A DNA stretch of 64,000 nt from Bradyrhizobium sp. CCBAU 53421 (GCF_015291625.1 NZ_CP030047.1:3720001-3784000); one strand, 5' to 3'. Shown: positions 17,208 through 25,673, counted from the stretch's first letter. Notes: generated by a model not told the origin, from the sequence alone. Translations and numbers: made by a program.

Positions 17208-18710
17208 ATGTCCGTCTGCTCAATCTCGACGCGCATTGTCATCGTGCTGTTCGACGGGCTTAGGCCCGATCTCATCAGTCCATCGGTGACTCCGAACTTG
17301 GACAGGCTCCAGCGCCGCGGTGCAGTGCTGGCGCGGCAGCGTACGGTCTATCCCAGCGATACCCGGACCGCCCTGACGAGCCTCGTCACGGGCACGACGC
17401 CGGATCGGCACGGCATTGTCGGAAACCAGTACCTCGACCGTCTGTCCGCGATACCCATCTTCGTCGATACGAGTGACGACCGCCTGATCGAATGCCTCGA
17501 CAAAGCATGCGGCGGCCGCTTCCTTGGCGCGCCGTCGCTCGGCGAGATCCTTGTGGAGAATGGCAGAACCTTCTCGGTTCTTGCTTCCAATTCGGCGGGA
17601 GCGACCCGCCTACTGAACCACAAGGCTGAAACGCTTGGCCTGGTGAGGCTGTCCGGCCACTTCCCTCAAGTCGCGACCCCGGCCGCTATGCTCGAACGGG
17701 TTGTGGGCTTGCTGGGGCCGACACCCGCGCCGGCTCCCCAGGGCATGCCCGATCTCGCGGCTCAATCGTTTCTGACCTCGGCGTTCCTTGATGTGATCTG
17801 GCCTGAAGTTCGACCTGATGTCGCTATTCTCTCTTTCGGAGAGCCCGACACCTCGTCCCACTATTCCGGAATCGGCGCGCCAAAGACCCTGGAGGCGATC
17901 GGCTTTGTCGACGGGCAGTTTGGCCGTGTGCTCGATTGGTGGGAAGCCGAGGGCATTTCTCAGGACGTTCATCTGATCCTCGCGTCCGACCATGGGCACG
18001 TCACGGTGCATGCGCAGGCAGATCCCTTCGAGACGCTCCAGGCGGCCGGGCTGCACTGTGGGCCTGCGCCGGGGCCCGGGATTGACGCCATTGTCATACC
18101 GGGGCAGGTCGGCGCGATCTACCTGGCTGAGCCATCCGACGTTGCTATCCGCCACGCGGCAGGGACAATAATGGAACGGCCTTGGTGCGGTCCCGTATTT
18201 ACCGCCGGGCGGGGCGAGGTCGAGGGCGTCGCGCCGGGCAGCTTCGCCCGCCAACTGGCGTTCGCCGACCATGCCCGTTCGGCAGATATCTTATTTTCTT
18301 ACCGGGCTGATGATGCGGTCGATCCGTTCGGCCTCGTCGGCCGCAGCTGGAGCCCGAACTGGCCCGTCGGCTTTGGTGTGCATGGCGGGTTGCATGCCAA
18401 GGAGATGTCGTCGGTCGGCATCCTGGCGGGTCCGCGGATCAAGAGCGGGCTCGTCTCACAAGTTCCCTCAAGTATCTGCGACTTTGCGCCGACCGTGCTC
18501 CGGCTGATTGGCATCGCGCCGCCGTCAACCATGACCGGCCGTGTCCTTTGCGAGGTTCTGTCAGAGGATGCAGAGAACGAGCCTCGGGTGATTGAGACGG
18601 TCCACGAGACGAGAGACGGCGGATACTCACAGTATCTCCGTCGTATCCAGATCGGCGCAGCGGTCTATCTTGATTCCGCTGATGCCCTGTCTTGCCGCGT
18701 CCGTACCTGA
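17208..18710 (+). CDS. Type I phosphodiesterase/nucleotide pyrophosphatase family (alkaline phosphatase superfamily)
   Basis: The 500-residue protein has the metal-binding layout of the alkaline phosphatase superfamily: IVIVLFDGLRPDL with the first metal Asp, the nucleophile region YPSDTRTALTSLVTGTTPD, EPDTSSHYSG, ILASDHGHVTVH and FGVHGGLH. This matches nucleotide pyrophosphatase/phosphodiesterase and phosphonoacetate hydrolase relatives; the family member is uncertain. No signal peptide is evident, so it is likely cytoplasmic. It is the only + strand gene among the phosphonate biosynthesis genes. It could release free phosphonate from a nucleotide-activated form or hydrolyse a phosphonate; both are inference. 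Confidence 0.85.
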   Translation: MSVCSISTRIVIVLFDGLRPDLISPSVTPNLDRLQRRGAVLARQRTVYPSDTRTALTSLVTGTTPDRHGIVGNQYLDRLSAIPIFVDTSDDRLIECLDKACGGRFLGAPSLGEILVENGRTFSVLASNSAGATRLLNHKAETLGLVRLSGHFPQVATPAAMLERVVGLLGPTPAPAPQGMPDLAAQSFLTSAFLDVIWPEVRPDVAILSFGEPDTSSHYSGIGAPKTLEAIGFVDGQFGRVLDWWEAEGISQDVHLILASDHGHVTVHAQADPFETLQAAGLHCGPAPGPGIDAIVIPGQVGAIYLAEPSDVAIRHAAGTIMERPWCGPVFTAGRGEVEGVAPGSFARQLAFADHARSADILFSYRADDAVDPFGLVGRSWSPNWPVGFGVHGGLHAKEMSSVGILAGPRIKSGLVSQVPSSICDFAPTVLRLIGIAPPSTMTGRVLCEVLSEDAENEPRVIETVHETRDGGYSQYLRRIQIGAAVYLDSADALSCRVRT

Positions 18711-18948
18711 TCCAAGAGCGGGTGTCGGTCGCTAACCGCCTACGAATTGCTGCTGACCATCCGGTCAAAAGTACGGCGCAGAAGATAGGCCCATACGGAA
18801 ACCATCAAACCTGTTTCATCGAACGTGAGGCCGAATCTATCGCGGCTTTCTTGGGCCATTGGTGACCATTTCGTTCCCCTCGTGTCCATCAATATCACGG
18901 CCGCATTTCCGAGCACTGAGGACTCAGGCAAGCCGGTCCGAACCGACC

Positions 18949-18992
18949 CAGGTGTTGGAGTAGTTCGAGATCGACGCCCGCCGGAGATACGT
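18949..18992 (-). pseudogene. Short remnant of an aspC-like aminotransferase 3' end
   Basis: Reverse-strand translation reads GVDLELLQH, matching GIDLKLLEH near the C-terminus of the intact AspC-like protein, and the DNA (tcgatctc-aactactc-aaca) is visibly similar over about 42 bases. It begins directly downstream of the pepM stop. The match is short, so it is only moderately secure, but its position mirrors the pepM remnant upstream of the intact aspC. Confidence 0.55.
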
Positions 18993-19000
18993 TGTGGTGC

Positions 19001-19981
19001 TCAATCAGGAGGGGGAAGATATCGCGCTTCCGCACGGGCGAGCTCGTCGTACTTCAATAGTTCGAAGACGTCGTCGAGCGTAGCAATATTCGGCTCAATG
19101 CTCGCGGTGTTTTCCTCTGCGACGATGCGACGGCAGACCTGTCGCATCGCTGCTGCTGCAGCCCGCATGGAGTGATTCGCCCAAATCGCTGCAGAGATGC
19201 GGGCTTTGCGATATACAGCGACAGGTGTTCGATAGTACTTCGTAGGAACGATCACGACCGGCAACCTGTTCTGCCAAGCTCTCACAAACGCGAGGATTTC
19301 GTCCGCGGCGCTCCTGCGAGAGTGAATGAGAATCGCATCGGCTCCCGCGTTGGCGTAAGCGTGAGCGCGCGAAATGGCTTCCTCCATACCGCGCCCGGCG
19401 ATCAACGCCTCAATCCGGGCCACAAGGACTAATTCGTCGGTGACTGCATCCTTCACGGCACGCAAGCGGCCGGAGAATTCATCGACATCGGCGAGCACAT
19501 GTCCTTCACCAACAAACGAGTTCATCTTCGGAAAACAGCTGTCCTCGAGCGCGACGCCTGCAGCACCCCGCTGGCGAAGCATGCGGGCGAGGAGGCGCGC
19601 GTTATTGAAATTACCGAAGCCGCCATCCCCATCAACCAGGACAGGCAGTTTTGACGAGTCGACGATCCGATCGACTACATCAACGAGTTGGCTCCATGAC
19701 AGTTCACTAGCATCGCGGTAGCCCAGAGAGCAGGCAATCGAAAGGCCGGACGCCCATAGACCTTTAAAGCCCGCGCGCTCGGCGATCGCAGCGGAGAGGC
19801 CGTCGTGCGCCTCCATGAGAAACGATAGTTCTCTGCTAGAGCAGATCTCGGCGCGGAGCATTTCAGCGTACGAGGGAGCAGCGCTTCGATAGGGGACGTT
19901 GGCAAGAACAGGGTTTGAGTGATCTTGCATGCGTATTCCGTGGACGAGGAGGAGCCTAGGCTCATTACTCGCAGGTGACAT
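19001..19981 (-). CDS. pepM: Phosphoenolpyruvate mutase (phosphonate biosynthesis)
   Basis: PEP mutase rearranges phosphoenolpyruvate to phosphonopyruvate, the entry step of nearly all phosphonate biosynthesis. The 326-residue frame has the family blocks LSFLMEAHDGLSAAI, GLWASGLSIACSLGYRD, the metal-binding DGDGGFGNFNN, ARIEALIAGRGMEEA, ADAILIHSR and VVIVPTKYYRTPV. The catalytic loop reads EDSCFPKMNS rather than the usual EDKxFPKxNS, so the first lysine is serine. Starts at 20041, 19981 and 19930 are all ATG without a strong ribosome-binding site; 19981 is chosen tentatively, and 19930 would give 309 residues, nearer the usual size. Confidence 0.93.
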   Translation of the reverse strand: MSPASNEPRLLLVHGIRMQDHSNPVLANVPYRSAAPSYAEMLRAEICSSRELSFLMEAHDGLSAAIAERAGFKGLWASGLSIACSLGYRDASELSWSQLVDVVDRIVDSSKLPVLVDGDGGFGNFNNARLLARMLRQRGAAGVALEDSCFPKMNSFVGEGHVLADVDEFSGRLRAVKDAVTDELVLVARIEALIAGRGMEEAISRAHAYANAGADAILIHSRRSAADEILAFVRAWQNRLPVVIVPTKYYRTPVAVYRKARISAAIWANHSMRAAAAAMRQVCRRIVAEENTASIEPNIATLDDVFELLKYDELARAEARYLPPPD

Positions 19982-20822
19982 GCTTCTGTCATTTAGATCA
20001 ATTGCGTGGGCTGGTAGTTGACTTTGTTGCGACGGCTGCATTGAGCGTGCCCATCATGTCGCCGCTTACGCAGTTGGTCGCGGGTCTGGAATAGTCCAAA
20101 CGCACTGATCTGTCCCTAAATGTCCGTCCGCCATCGGTCAGAGTCTCGAAGTACATGTCGCCGTGGAAGGCGAGTATCATCTGATTGTGGCGCACGAAGT
20201 TACGGATAGCGACTCAGATCTGGCACAACTCGCCAATATGGTCAGGGGCGGCCCGGCCGTTCGAAAGCGCGAAACCGGTACACTGGCTTCACGGTTAGAT
20301 TATCGGATTAAATGTACGCAGGAGCCTCGGGCTTTCACGAAAGATGGTGACGGCAACCTCGCAGCGGATGTTCGCACCGCTGGCGGTAGACGGACGATAG
20401 ATGCTGTTATCGTACGGACTCGGCGACAGATGGCGATTAGCTGCTTTAGGTGATCCGCGCGGTGCTGCGGGCGTCACGACGATTGCGCCCGGCGCCGAGT
20501 TGAAGGTTACATCGCAATGCGGCCCTGTCCACTGCTACTGCGGCCACGATGGGTTTGCTAAAGGGGGAGGGGGGCTCGGTCTTGACCCGCTCAGCGGTAC
20601 GGACTTCGTGCTCCGTCCGAAACGGACAGAGCGGACCAAGATTCCGGTTGGGATCGTCCGGGCCTGCGCGGATAGATCCCATGACCAGGCTGCTATCGTT
20701 GCTATTTCCCGGGCGGCCGTCGCCGCTTCATGCCGGAGGTGTATGGTTTTGTGCTTGCAATAGAAAGTTGCAAATGGCGGAGTTTCGCTTCTATAATTCA
20801 GTCATTGGCTGGAGGCATTTTC
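19982..20822. other. Intergenic region between divergent pepM and a secreted-protein gene
   Basis: About 780 bp with no gene I can support. Short frames on both strands lack ribosome-binding sites and recognisable domains. The right end holds the promoter listed separately. Confidence 0.4.
20768..20797 (+). promoter_or_regulatory. Sigma-70-type promoter
   Basis: TTGCAA at 20768-20773 and a perfect TATAAT at 20792-20797 are spaced by 18 bp. The -10 box ends 25 bp before the ATG at 20823, with GGAGG at 20811-20815, so the 5' leader would be very short. It would drive the two-gene unit 20823-23272. Confidence 0.65.
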
Positions 20823-21638
20823 ATGAGCAAAAAGCTTTTGTTTTTGGCTGTTGCGGCTTTTCTGCATGCGCTGATTACGCCGACGAGGGCCCAAGCTGAG
20901 GGGCTCAGCGAAGCTCAGCTTATCATGATCGCAAGCACAGCAGAACGCATTTGCGGGGTGGTCAAAGACCAGGGCAGCGCCTCGACCGCAGCGGCAAAAG
21001 GTGCCCTCAGCGTCGAGTTAAGAGGACTGGCTTCGCAAATTCTGACAACCGGTGGGCAGATCAGCGGAAGCATTACCACCGAGGATTATGTGGGGGTCGT
21101 GCGCGACCAGGTTGCCCCTCTAATGGTGAACCTCAGCGAGTGCAGATTCAAGGTTTTCCAAATACTGGTCTTTAAAATCGCACCCGGCGGAACAAGTCCG
21201 GCGCCACCTCCGACGTACACACCGCCTCCGCCCGAACCGGTATCCCGGACAAGGCTATCGTGCCAGGCAGACCGGATCATCGATTGGCTCGACCAGCACG
21301 GCATTTATGGCAACCGGCCCTTCGACAGTTCGGTCTACGATGATCAGGTCACCTGGACCGTCAATGGAAAGCGGGCCGCGAAAACCAAAACCGATGTCAT
21401 CAAGGAAGAAGACGACTTCAGAAAAGTATATCCGATGCAGAGGTATACGCCGACATCATCGTCGGCGGGCCAGGTCGGAGACCAATGCGTGCTCACCCAG
21501 CAGGTCGACGGCTATAAGCAAAAGGCAAACGGAAGCGCGCAGTTCAACAGTTACAGACTTGAGTTCGGTATAAAGAGCGGCGCCAACGGTCCACGTATTG
21601 TCGAGCGCCAGACAGACGTGTTAACGGGCCGCCACTAG
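20823..21638 (+). CDS. Secreted protein of unknown function with a small Cys-containing domain
   Basis: The 271-residue protein starts with a clear signal peptide (KKLLFLAVAAFLHALITPTRAQAE). Residues about 30-115 form a domain with AERICGVVKDQG, EDYVGVVRDQVAP and LSECRFKVFQIL that is shared with the protein encoded at 23315-23689; two cysteines are conserved in the pair. A proline-rich linker (PAPPPTYTPPPPEP) follows, then a second domain of about 125 residues with RTRLSCQADRIIDWLDQHG. The ATG has an ideal GGAGG. It likely forms an operon with the next gene 20 bp downstream. No function is known to me. Confidence 0.85.
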   Translation: MSKKLLFLAVAAFLHALITPTRAQAEGLSEAQLIMIASTAERICGVVKDQGSASTAAAKGALSVELRGLASQILTTGGQISGSITTEDYVGVVRDQVAPLMVNLSECRFKVFQILVFKIAPGGTSPAPPPTYTPPPPEPVSRTRLSCQADRIIDWLDQHGIYGNRPFDSSVYDDQVTWTVNGKRAAKTKTDVIKEEDDFRKVYPMQRYTPTSSSAGQVGDQCVLTQQVDGYKQKANGSAQFNSYRLEFGIKSGANGPRIVERQTDVLTGRH

Positions 21639-21658
21639 GAAATGCCTCCTCAGGAGAC

Positions 21659-23272
21659 ATGGACATGAGTGGCGACTTTGGCGGCGACCGGCGCCCGGTC
21701 GGCAGCAACAGGACGGCGCTGCGGAAAAAGCCGCAGCGATTCCCCTGGTGGATGGTTTACTGCGCATTGCTGATGTGTGTCGCCGCGGTCGTATGGATGC
21801 GCCGCACAGCGCCGGCTGTAAGCGCAGCGCCAGTGACAGCGGATGTCGCCGACAATCAAGCAAAGCTGAGAGAACGCGGCGCAGCGATGCTGGCCGCAGC
21901 GCAAAAAGGAAAGTCAGAGGTCGCGGCACCGCTACCCGCGCCGCAAATGGCAGAATCGGAAATGGCAGTCAGGCGGCAGACTGGAGCGCCGGACCCGGGA
22001 CCGAACACCGTTGCGACGTCGACCGCGCAGCGAGAGTCTGAACCGGACACGATCGCCTTAACACCTGAGGCGCAGATATCGACGCCGGCCTCAGCCGCGC
22101 CGCCACCTGAGGTTCAGCAGTCAAAATCGGAACAAGAAACAACCCTGCGACAACGCGAGGCCCAAGCCAATGCTCGGACCCCGGCATCGAACGCCATTGC
22201 GCCGTCAACGGCGGATCAGGCAACGCAAGCGGACAAGGTCGGCACGCTTCCTCATACACAGAGATCAAATCCAGAGACGGTTGTGTCATCGCCCTACGCG
22301 CAGACATCAAAGCCGGAAATCGAGGTAGGCACGCAACAGCGACCGGACGCGGAAAAGCCGGGGAACGTGGCCGCGCCGTCTTCCGATGCGCAGAGGCCGG
22401 GCCGCAAAGGCAAGGACAAAGACACCAATCCAGACGGGCTCGTCGCCGTGCCGCAACTCGCTCTGCCCGACAATGTGGCTCAAAAGGTCGGTCATAAGAT
22501 TTGGTTGAACGAAACGGACGGCAACCGTGATGCGATCACGTCATGGAATGCAGGCGAGGAATTTGCCTCACTCGGCATCGGCCATTTTCTCTGGTTTCCA
22601 GCGGGCAAGCCGGCTCCTTTCGAGGAGAGTTTTCCACCGTTGCTCGAGTTCTTGCGCGAACGAAATGCGCATTTGCCCTCGTGGGTCGATAGGATGCCGA
22701 TTCCCCCTTGTCCTTGGACAAGTCGAGCGGATTTCCAGAAGAAATTCAACTCGCCTCAGATGAAGGAGCTGCGACAATTCCTGCTTGACACCATCGCTGG
22801 TCAGGCCCAGTTCTTGGTGGCACGCGCACAGGGCGCAATGGACAAGATCCTCCAAACCGCGCCTGACGGCGCGGAGCGCGCGCATATCATCATCCAGTTT
22901 TCACGCATCGTGCGGGCTTCGAAGGATCTCTACCCGCTTATCGATTACATTAACTTCAAGGGTGAGGGCATCAATCCTAAAGAGACGGCAGTCGACAAGC
23001 AGACCGGCAACCGGCAGGGCTGGGGTCTGAAGCAAGTACTTCTCAAGATGAACGGCACCACGACCGAGCCGAAGGCGGTGCTTTCTGAATATGCCGATGC
23101 AGCTCAGGCTGTTTTGCAGCAGCGGGTTCGCAATATTCCAGCCAACCACATGTGGGAAGCAGGCTGGCTGCATCGCGTCGACACCTATCGTCGCCCCCTC
23201 GTTGAGGTAGCCTCGAATCCCAAACCAGCGCACGGCGAGCCGTCACGCACAAAGACCGGAAAGCGCAAATAA
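21659..23272 (+). CDS. Membrane-anchored periplasmic protein with conserved C-terminal domain of unknown function
   Basis: The 537-residue protein has a short basic N-terminus, one transmembrane helix (residues about 30-47, WWMVYCALLMCVAAVVWM) and a long Ala/Pro/Thr/Gln-rich linker to about residue 260. The C-terminal 270 residues are conserved in proteobacterial hypothetical proteins as I recall them: VGHKIWLNETDGNRDAITSW, then EEFASLGIGHFLWFPAGKPA and NRQGWGLKQVLLKM. The N-E-x-G-N and L-G-I-G-H pattern recalls phage-type lysozymes (Glu then GxGH), so a cell-wall role is possible but unproven. AGGAG precedes the ATG. Confidence 0.8.
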   Translation: MDMSGDFGGDRRPVGSNRTALRKKPQRFPWWMVYCALLMCVAAVVWMRRTAPAVSAAPVTADVADNQAKLRERGAAMLAAAQKGKSEVAAPLPAPQMAESEMAVRRQTGAPDPGPNTVATSTAQRESEPDTIALTPEAQISTPASAAPPPEVQQSKSEQETTLRQREAQANARTPASNAIAPSTADQATQADKVGTLPHTQRSNPETVVSSPYAQTSKPEIEVGTQQRPDAEKPGNVAAPSSDAQRPGRKGKDKDTNPDGLVAVPQLALPDNVAQKVGHKIWLNETDGNRDAITSWNAGEEFASLGIGHFLWFPAGKPAPFEESFPPLLEFLRERNAHLPSWVDRMPIPPCPWTSRADFQKKFNSPQMKELRQFLLDTIAGQAQFLVARAQGAMDKILQTAPDGAERAHIIIQFSRIVRASKDLYPLIDYINFKGEGINPKETAVDKQTGNRQGWGLKQVLLKMNGTTTEPKAVLSEYADAAQAVLQQRVRNIPANHMWEAGWLHRVDTYRRPLVEVASNPKPAHGEPSRTKTGKRK

Positions 23273-23314
23273 TCTTCATTAGTTATTCGAAGGTGCGCGA
23301 CCACCAGAACAATT

Positions 23315-23689
23315 TCAATCACTCTTGATCATTTTCGCCTGAAGCTTGTCAAAGACGTTGAACTTGCATTGGGCGTTGTCCTTGATGGCCGTGGCAAGAT
23401 CGGTCCGAATAACGCCCACGTACTGATCTGAATTGAAATCTGCAGCCCCGTTGATACCTAGCTCGGCGAGCTGCCTGATCAAACCGCTCAGCTGCGCCTT
23501 GACTTCACCTTTGACATTCAAGCTCTCTGAGCTTCCAGCCTGGTTGACAATGCTGCAGATGCGATCTGCGGCATTGGTGATGAGATCGAGTGCTTTGGCC
23601 TGAGCGTCTATGGCCTGAGACTGAGCACTGGCCTCGGATGCAGAAAAAATCGCGAAGATAGATCCAACAATGCGAATACCGCTCAGCAT
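23315..23689 (-). CDS. Small secreted protein, paralogue of the domain in the 20823 gene
   Basis: A 124-residue exported protein with signal peptide (RIVGSIFAIFSASEASAQ). The mature part has ADRICSIVNQAGS, SDQYVGVIRTDLATAI and NAQCKFNVFDKLQAKM, clearly related to residues 30-115 of the protein at 20823-21638. The start is ATG 23689, preceded by AGGAGG; a longer frame upstream lacks support. It is convergent with the 21659 gene, 42 bp apart. Function is unknown; the two cysteines are positioned alike in both paralogues. Confidence 0.8.
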   Translation of the reverse strand: MLSGIRIVGSIFAIFSASEASAQSQAIDAQAKALDLITNAADRICSIVNQAGSSESLNVKGEVKAQLSGLIRQLAELGINGAADFNSDQYVGVIRTDLATAIKDNAQCKFNVFDKLQAKMIKSD

Positions 23690-23734
23690 GACGGTCCTCC
23701 TGCGCAAACCTGAGGCTACCATGGGTTGAAATCA

Positions 23735-23965
23735 TGTACAACGCGCGACACGATCGTCGTTGAGCACAATTACCAGGTCCGCGTCCGGACACGATATTAG
23801 CGGTAGATCGGTGAGTAGTTCCTGCATTGCCATATCCTGCGGGCACAAGGACGCTGGCATGATGGGCGCCCATCGTAGCAGTTGGGCCCATCCTTAACCC
23901 CAGGCTGCGGGCTGGGAACGCCGGGCATGCATCATGCCACGCCGGCGATGCGGTAATGCGTCGGC
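23735..23965 (+). pseudogene. Decayed 3' end of a multicopper oxidase gene
   Basis: This stretch aligns base by base with the end of the intact multicopper oxidase gene (about 41530-41755): gcgacacgatcgtcgttgag versus gcgacacgatcatcgttgag, then caattaccaggtccgcgtcc, gacgctggcatgatgg, and gccgggcatgcatcatgcca. The translated frame is interrupted by stops and indels. Only the last 70 or so codons remain, so it is a relic of a related copy rather than a functional gene. Confidence 0.8.
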
Positions 23966-24010
23966 ATCGCGAAGAGCCGCCCCGAGCAGCAGGCAGACAG
24001 AAGAATGATA

Positions 24011-24139
24011 TTATTCATTGAATCTTCTCCGAGCTCTTGCCGACGGCAGGAAGCGGAGGAGATAGAGAAAGAGTGGAGGGCCCAAGGGACCGAATAGCAA
24101 TAATGATGCGAACGCGGCGAGTATCTTTAGGAATACCAT
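24011..24139 (-). CDS. Possible small single-helix membrane protein
   Basis: A 42-residue frame starting MVFLKILAAFASLLLFG with a GGAGG three bases before the ATG. It would have one long hydrophobic helix and a basic tail (RARRRFNE). The close Shine-Dalgarno spacing and lack of known homologues keep this tentative. Confidence 0.3.
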   Translation of the reverse strand: MVFLKILAAFASLLLFGPLGPPLFLYLLRFLPSARARRRFNE

Positions 24140-24196
24140 ATGCCTCCACGCTACCACCAAAACGGCGTGTGGCGAGCAAGCGGGTGCGCGCAACGC

Positions 24197-24607
24197 CTAC
24201 CGTAGCATTCGGAAGCCCCCTTCAACGGCTTCCAACATGAGCCCGCGCTGTGGAACGTCTCGAAGCGTTCCAAGTACAATGCCGTGTCCGATACCGATCG
24301 TGGAGCAGCTCGTTGGGTACACAAGAATCGTCAGCGACTTGGTATCGATTGAGCCCTTTATGACTCTGTCGACCCGAGCATTCATTATCCACATGATGAC
24401 ACCAGCATCGTTCACGAACGATTTGTCATAGATCGTCGCCTCAATTATTTCCGGTGCGTCGATGTCGTCCGGTACATGATCGAATATGATGCCATTGAGC
24501 CGTGCCCCCTGACACGCATTCGCGCTGTTGTAAGGAGTGCAACAAGCGAGCAGACAAAGGACGCCTGTGCGGAGGACACGCAACGCCTTGTCGAAGGCTT
24601 TCCTCAT
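24197..24607 (-). CDS. Exported protein of unknown function
   Basis: A 136-residue protein with a signal-like N-terminus (TGVLCLLACCTPYNSANACQ); the two cysteines before the cleavage region could also fit a lipoprotein. The mature part contains ARLNGIIFDHVPDDIDAPEI and IMNARVDRVIKGSID, suggesting a small beta-rich domain with two further cysteines. AGGGGA lies upstream of ATG 24607. It follows a frame-broken gene remnant by 23 bp on the same strand, so the two were probably once an operon. Confidence 0.7.
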   Translation of the reverse strand: MRKAFDKALRVLRTGVLCLLACCTPYNSANACQGARLNGIIFDHVPDDIDAPEIIEATIYDKSFVNDAGVIMWIMNARVDRVIKGSIDTKSLTILVYPTSCSTIGIGHGIVLGTLRDVPQRGLMLEAVEGGFRMLR

Positions 24608-24630
24608 CCAAATCCCCTTCGGTGCGGCTT

Positions 24631-24929
24631 AGTAGCTGCTAACGGTGTTGGTGAGCACCACTTTTGCCATAAGAGTATCCGAGTCTCTGTAGACCGCCGC
24701 CTTGCACTCGATCGTTTGGTAGACGAGATCTTTGACTTTAAACGGTCCGCTTACCGCTTGAATAACCCATTTTGGCATGTCGAGGTAGAGTTCCGGGTTC
24801 GTCGCGGAGCCTATCCGTTACATCGGTGTTCTTGATGTCGAGGCGGATGGCCTGGGTAGAGCCAGCCAAGAACGGCGTTTTGAAGTCACTTGCGTTCTGC
24901 CGATATCCTACCGAAGCTTCAGCTCGGGA
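24631..24929 (-). pseudogene. Frame-broken gene remnant of unknown function
   Basis: The reverse strand encodes two coherent pieces in different frames: upstream VGYRQNASDFKTPFLAGSTQ and AIRLDIKNTDV, then after a shift near 24800 NPELYLDMPKWVIQAVSG, PFKVKDLVYQTIECKAAVYR and a natural end at TAA 24631-24633. The composition is protein-like and distinct from random frames. No start codon or family is recognised; the 5' end is lost at an in-frame stop at 24930-24932. Confidence 0.5.
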
Positions 24930-25079
24930 TTAAGCAACCGGGGCGGTGCGTCAAGACAATCAACCGGCATATCTAAGAGGAGGGAATAGGCGGCGGCCGA
25001 AGGGGCTTTTTGGGGCCTCCGATGCTAGGGCCAAAGACTTTTCTGAATCGATCTGAAGGCTTTTGAAGGGGTGTAAATA

Positions 25080-25517
25080 ATGCGCGCGATTGCATTCGCT
25101 ATTTTATTCATCGTTTACTCGTGCACTGCGATGGCTCAAGTGCCGTACGCCGCTGAAGATGATGCATATTACTCTAGGATTGTGGGTGGCATAAGTATCG
25201 ACCGTCACTCGGGGGGAGTTCCGTTCCTACGAAAAGGATATACGAATAGTGCGCACGTCTCGATTCTTGTCAAACTTGAAGCGGTCGACAGAAGTATTTT
25301 GTTGGATAAGAAAGCGACGCGAAGGCTACTAAACCAAATATCGCTCTGGGTCGATGAGCAGTTGGTCATGCAAGGTGTAATGCGGCCGTCGCTCACGGAA
25401 ATACATGTCGCCGATAAGGGGCGCAATATTTTGCTCATTGCGCACCGTGACGGGCTGAGTGAGCCGTGGTGGATTAGACGGTTTGGTAAGTTGAGTCTTG
25501 AGCATGCTGCCAGATGA
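25080..25517 (+). CDS. Secreted protein of unknown function
   Basis: A 145-residue frame with a signal peptide (AFAILFIVYSCTAMAQVP). The mature part is of mixed composition with VSILVKLEAVDRSILLDKKA and an end rich in Trp and Arg (SEPWWIRRFGKLSLEHAAR). The gene is AT-richer than the oxidase or hxs operons. No strong ribosome-binding site is visible before the ATG. No homologue is recognised. Confidence 0.6.
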   Translation: MRAIAFAILFIVYSCTAMAQVPYAAEDDAYYSRIVGGISIDRHSGGVPFLRKGYTNSAHVSILVKLEAVDRSILLDKKATRRLLNQISLWVDEQLVMQGVMRPSLTEIHVADKGRNILLIAHRDGLSEPWWIRRFGKLSLEHAAR

Positions 25518-25673
25518 TGAAAAATGACCCGACTTAGGGATTGCCGCGGCGTCACGTCCACCCCGCCTCAAGCAACGCGGGATCGACGCCGTCCAACCCG
25601 GTGATCGTGTTGCGCGCGCCCGGTCCTCACGCCGTTCCTCCGCCCTCGCGATGAAGGCGCTGAGGAGCACGAG

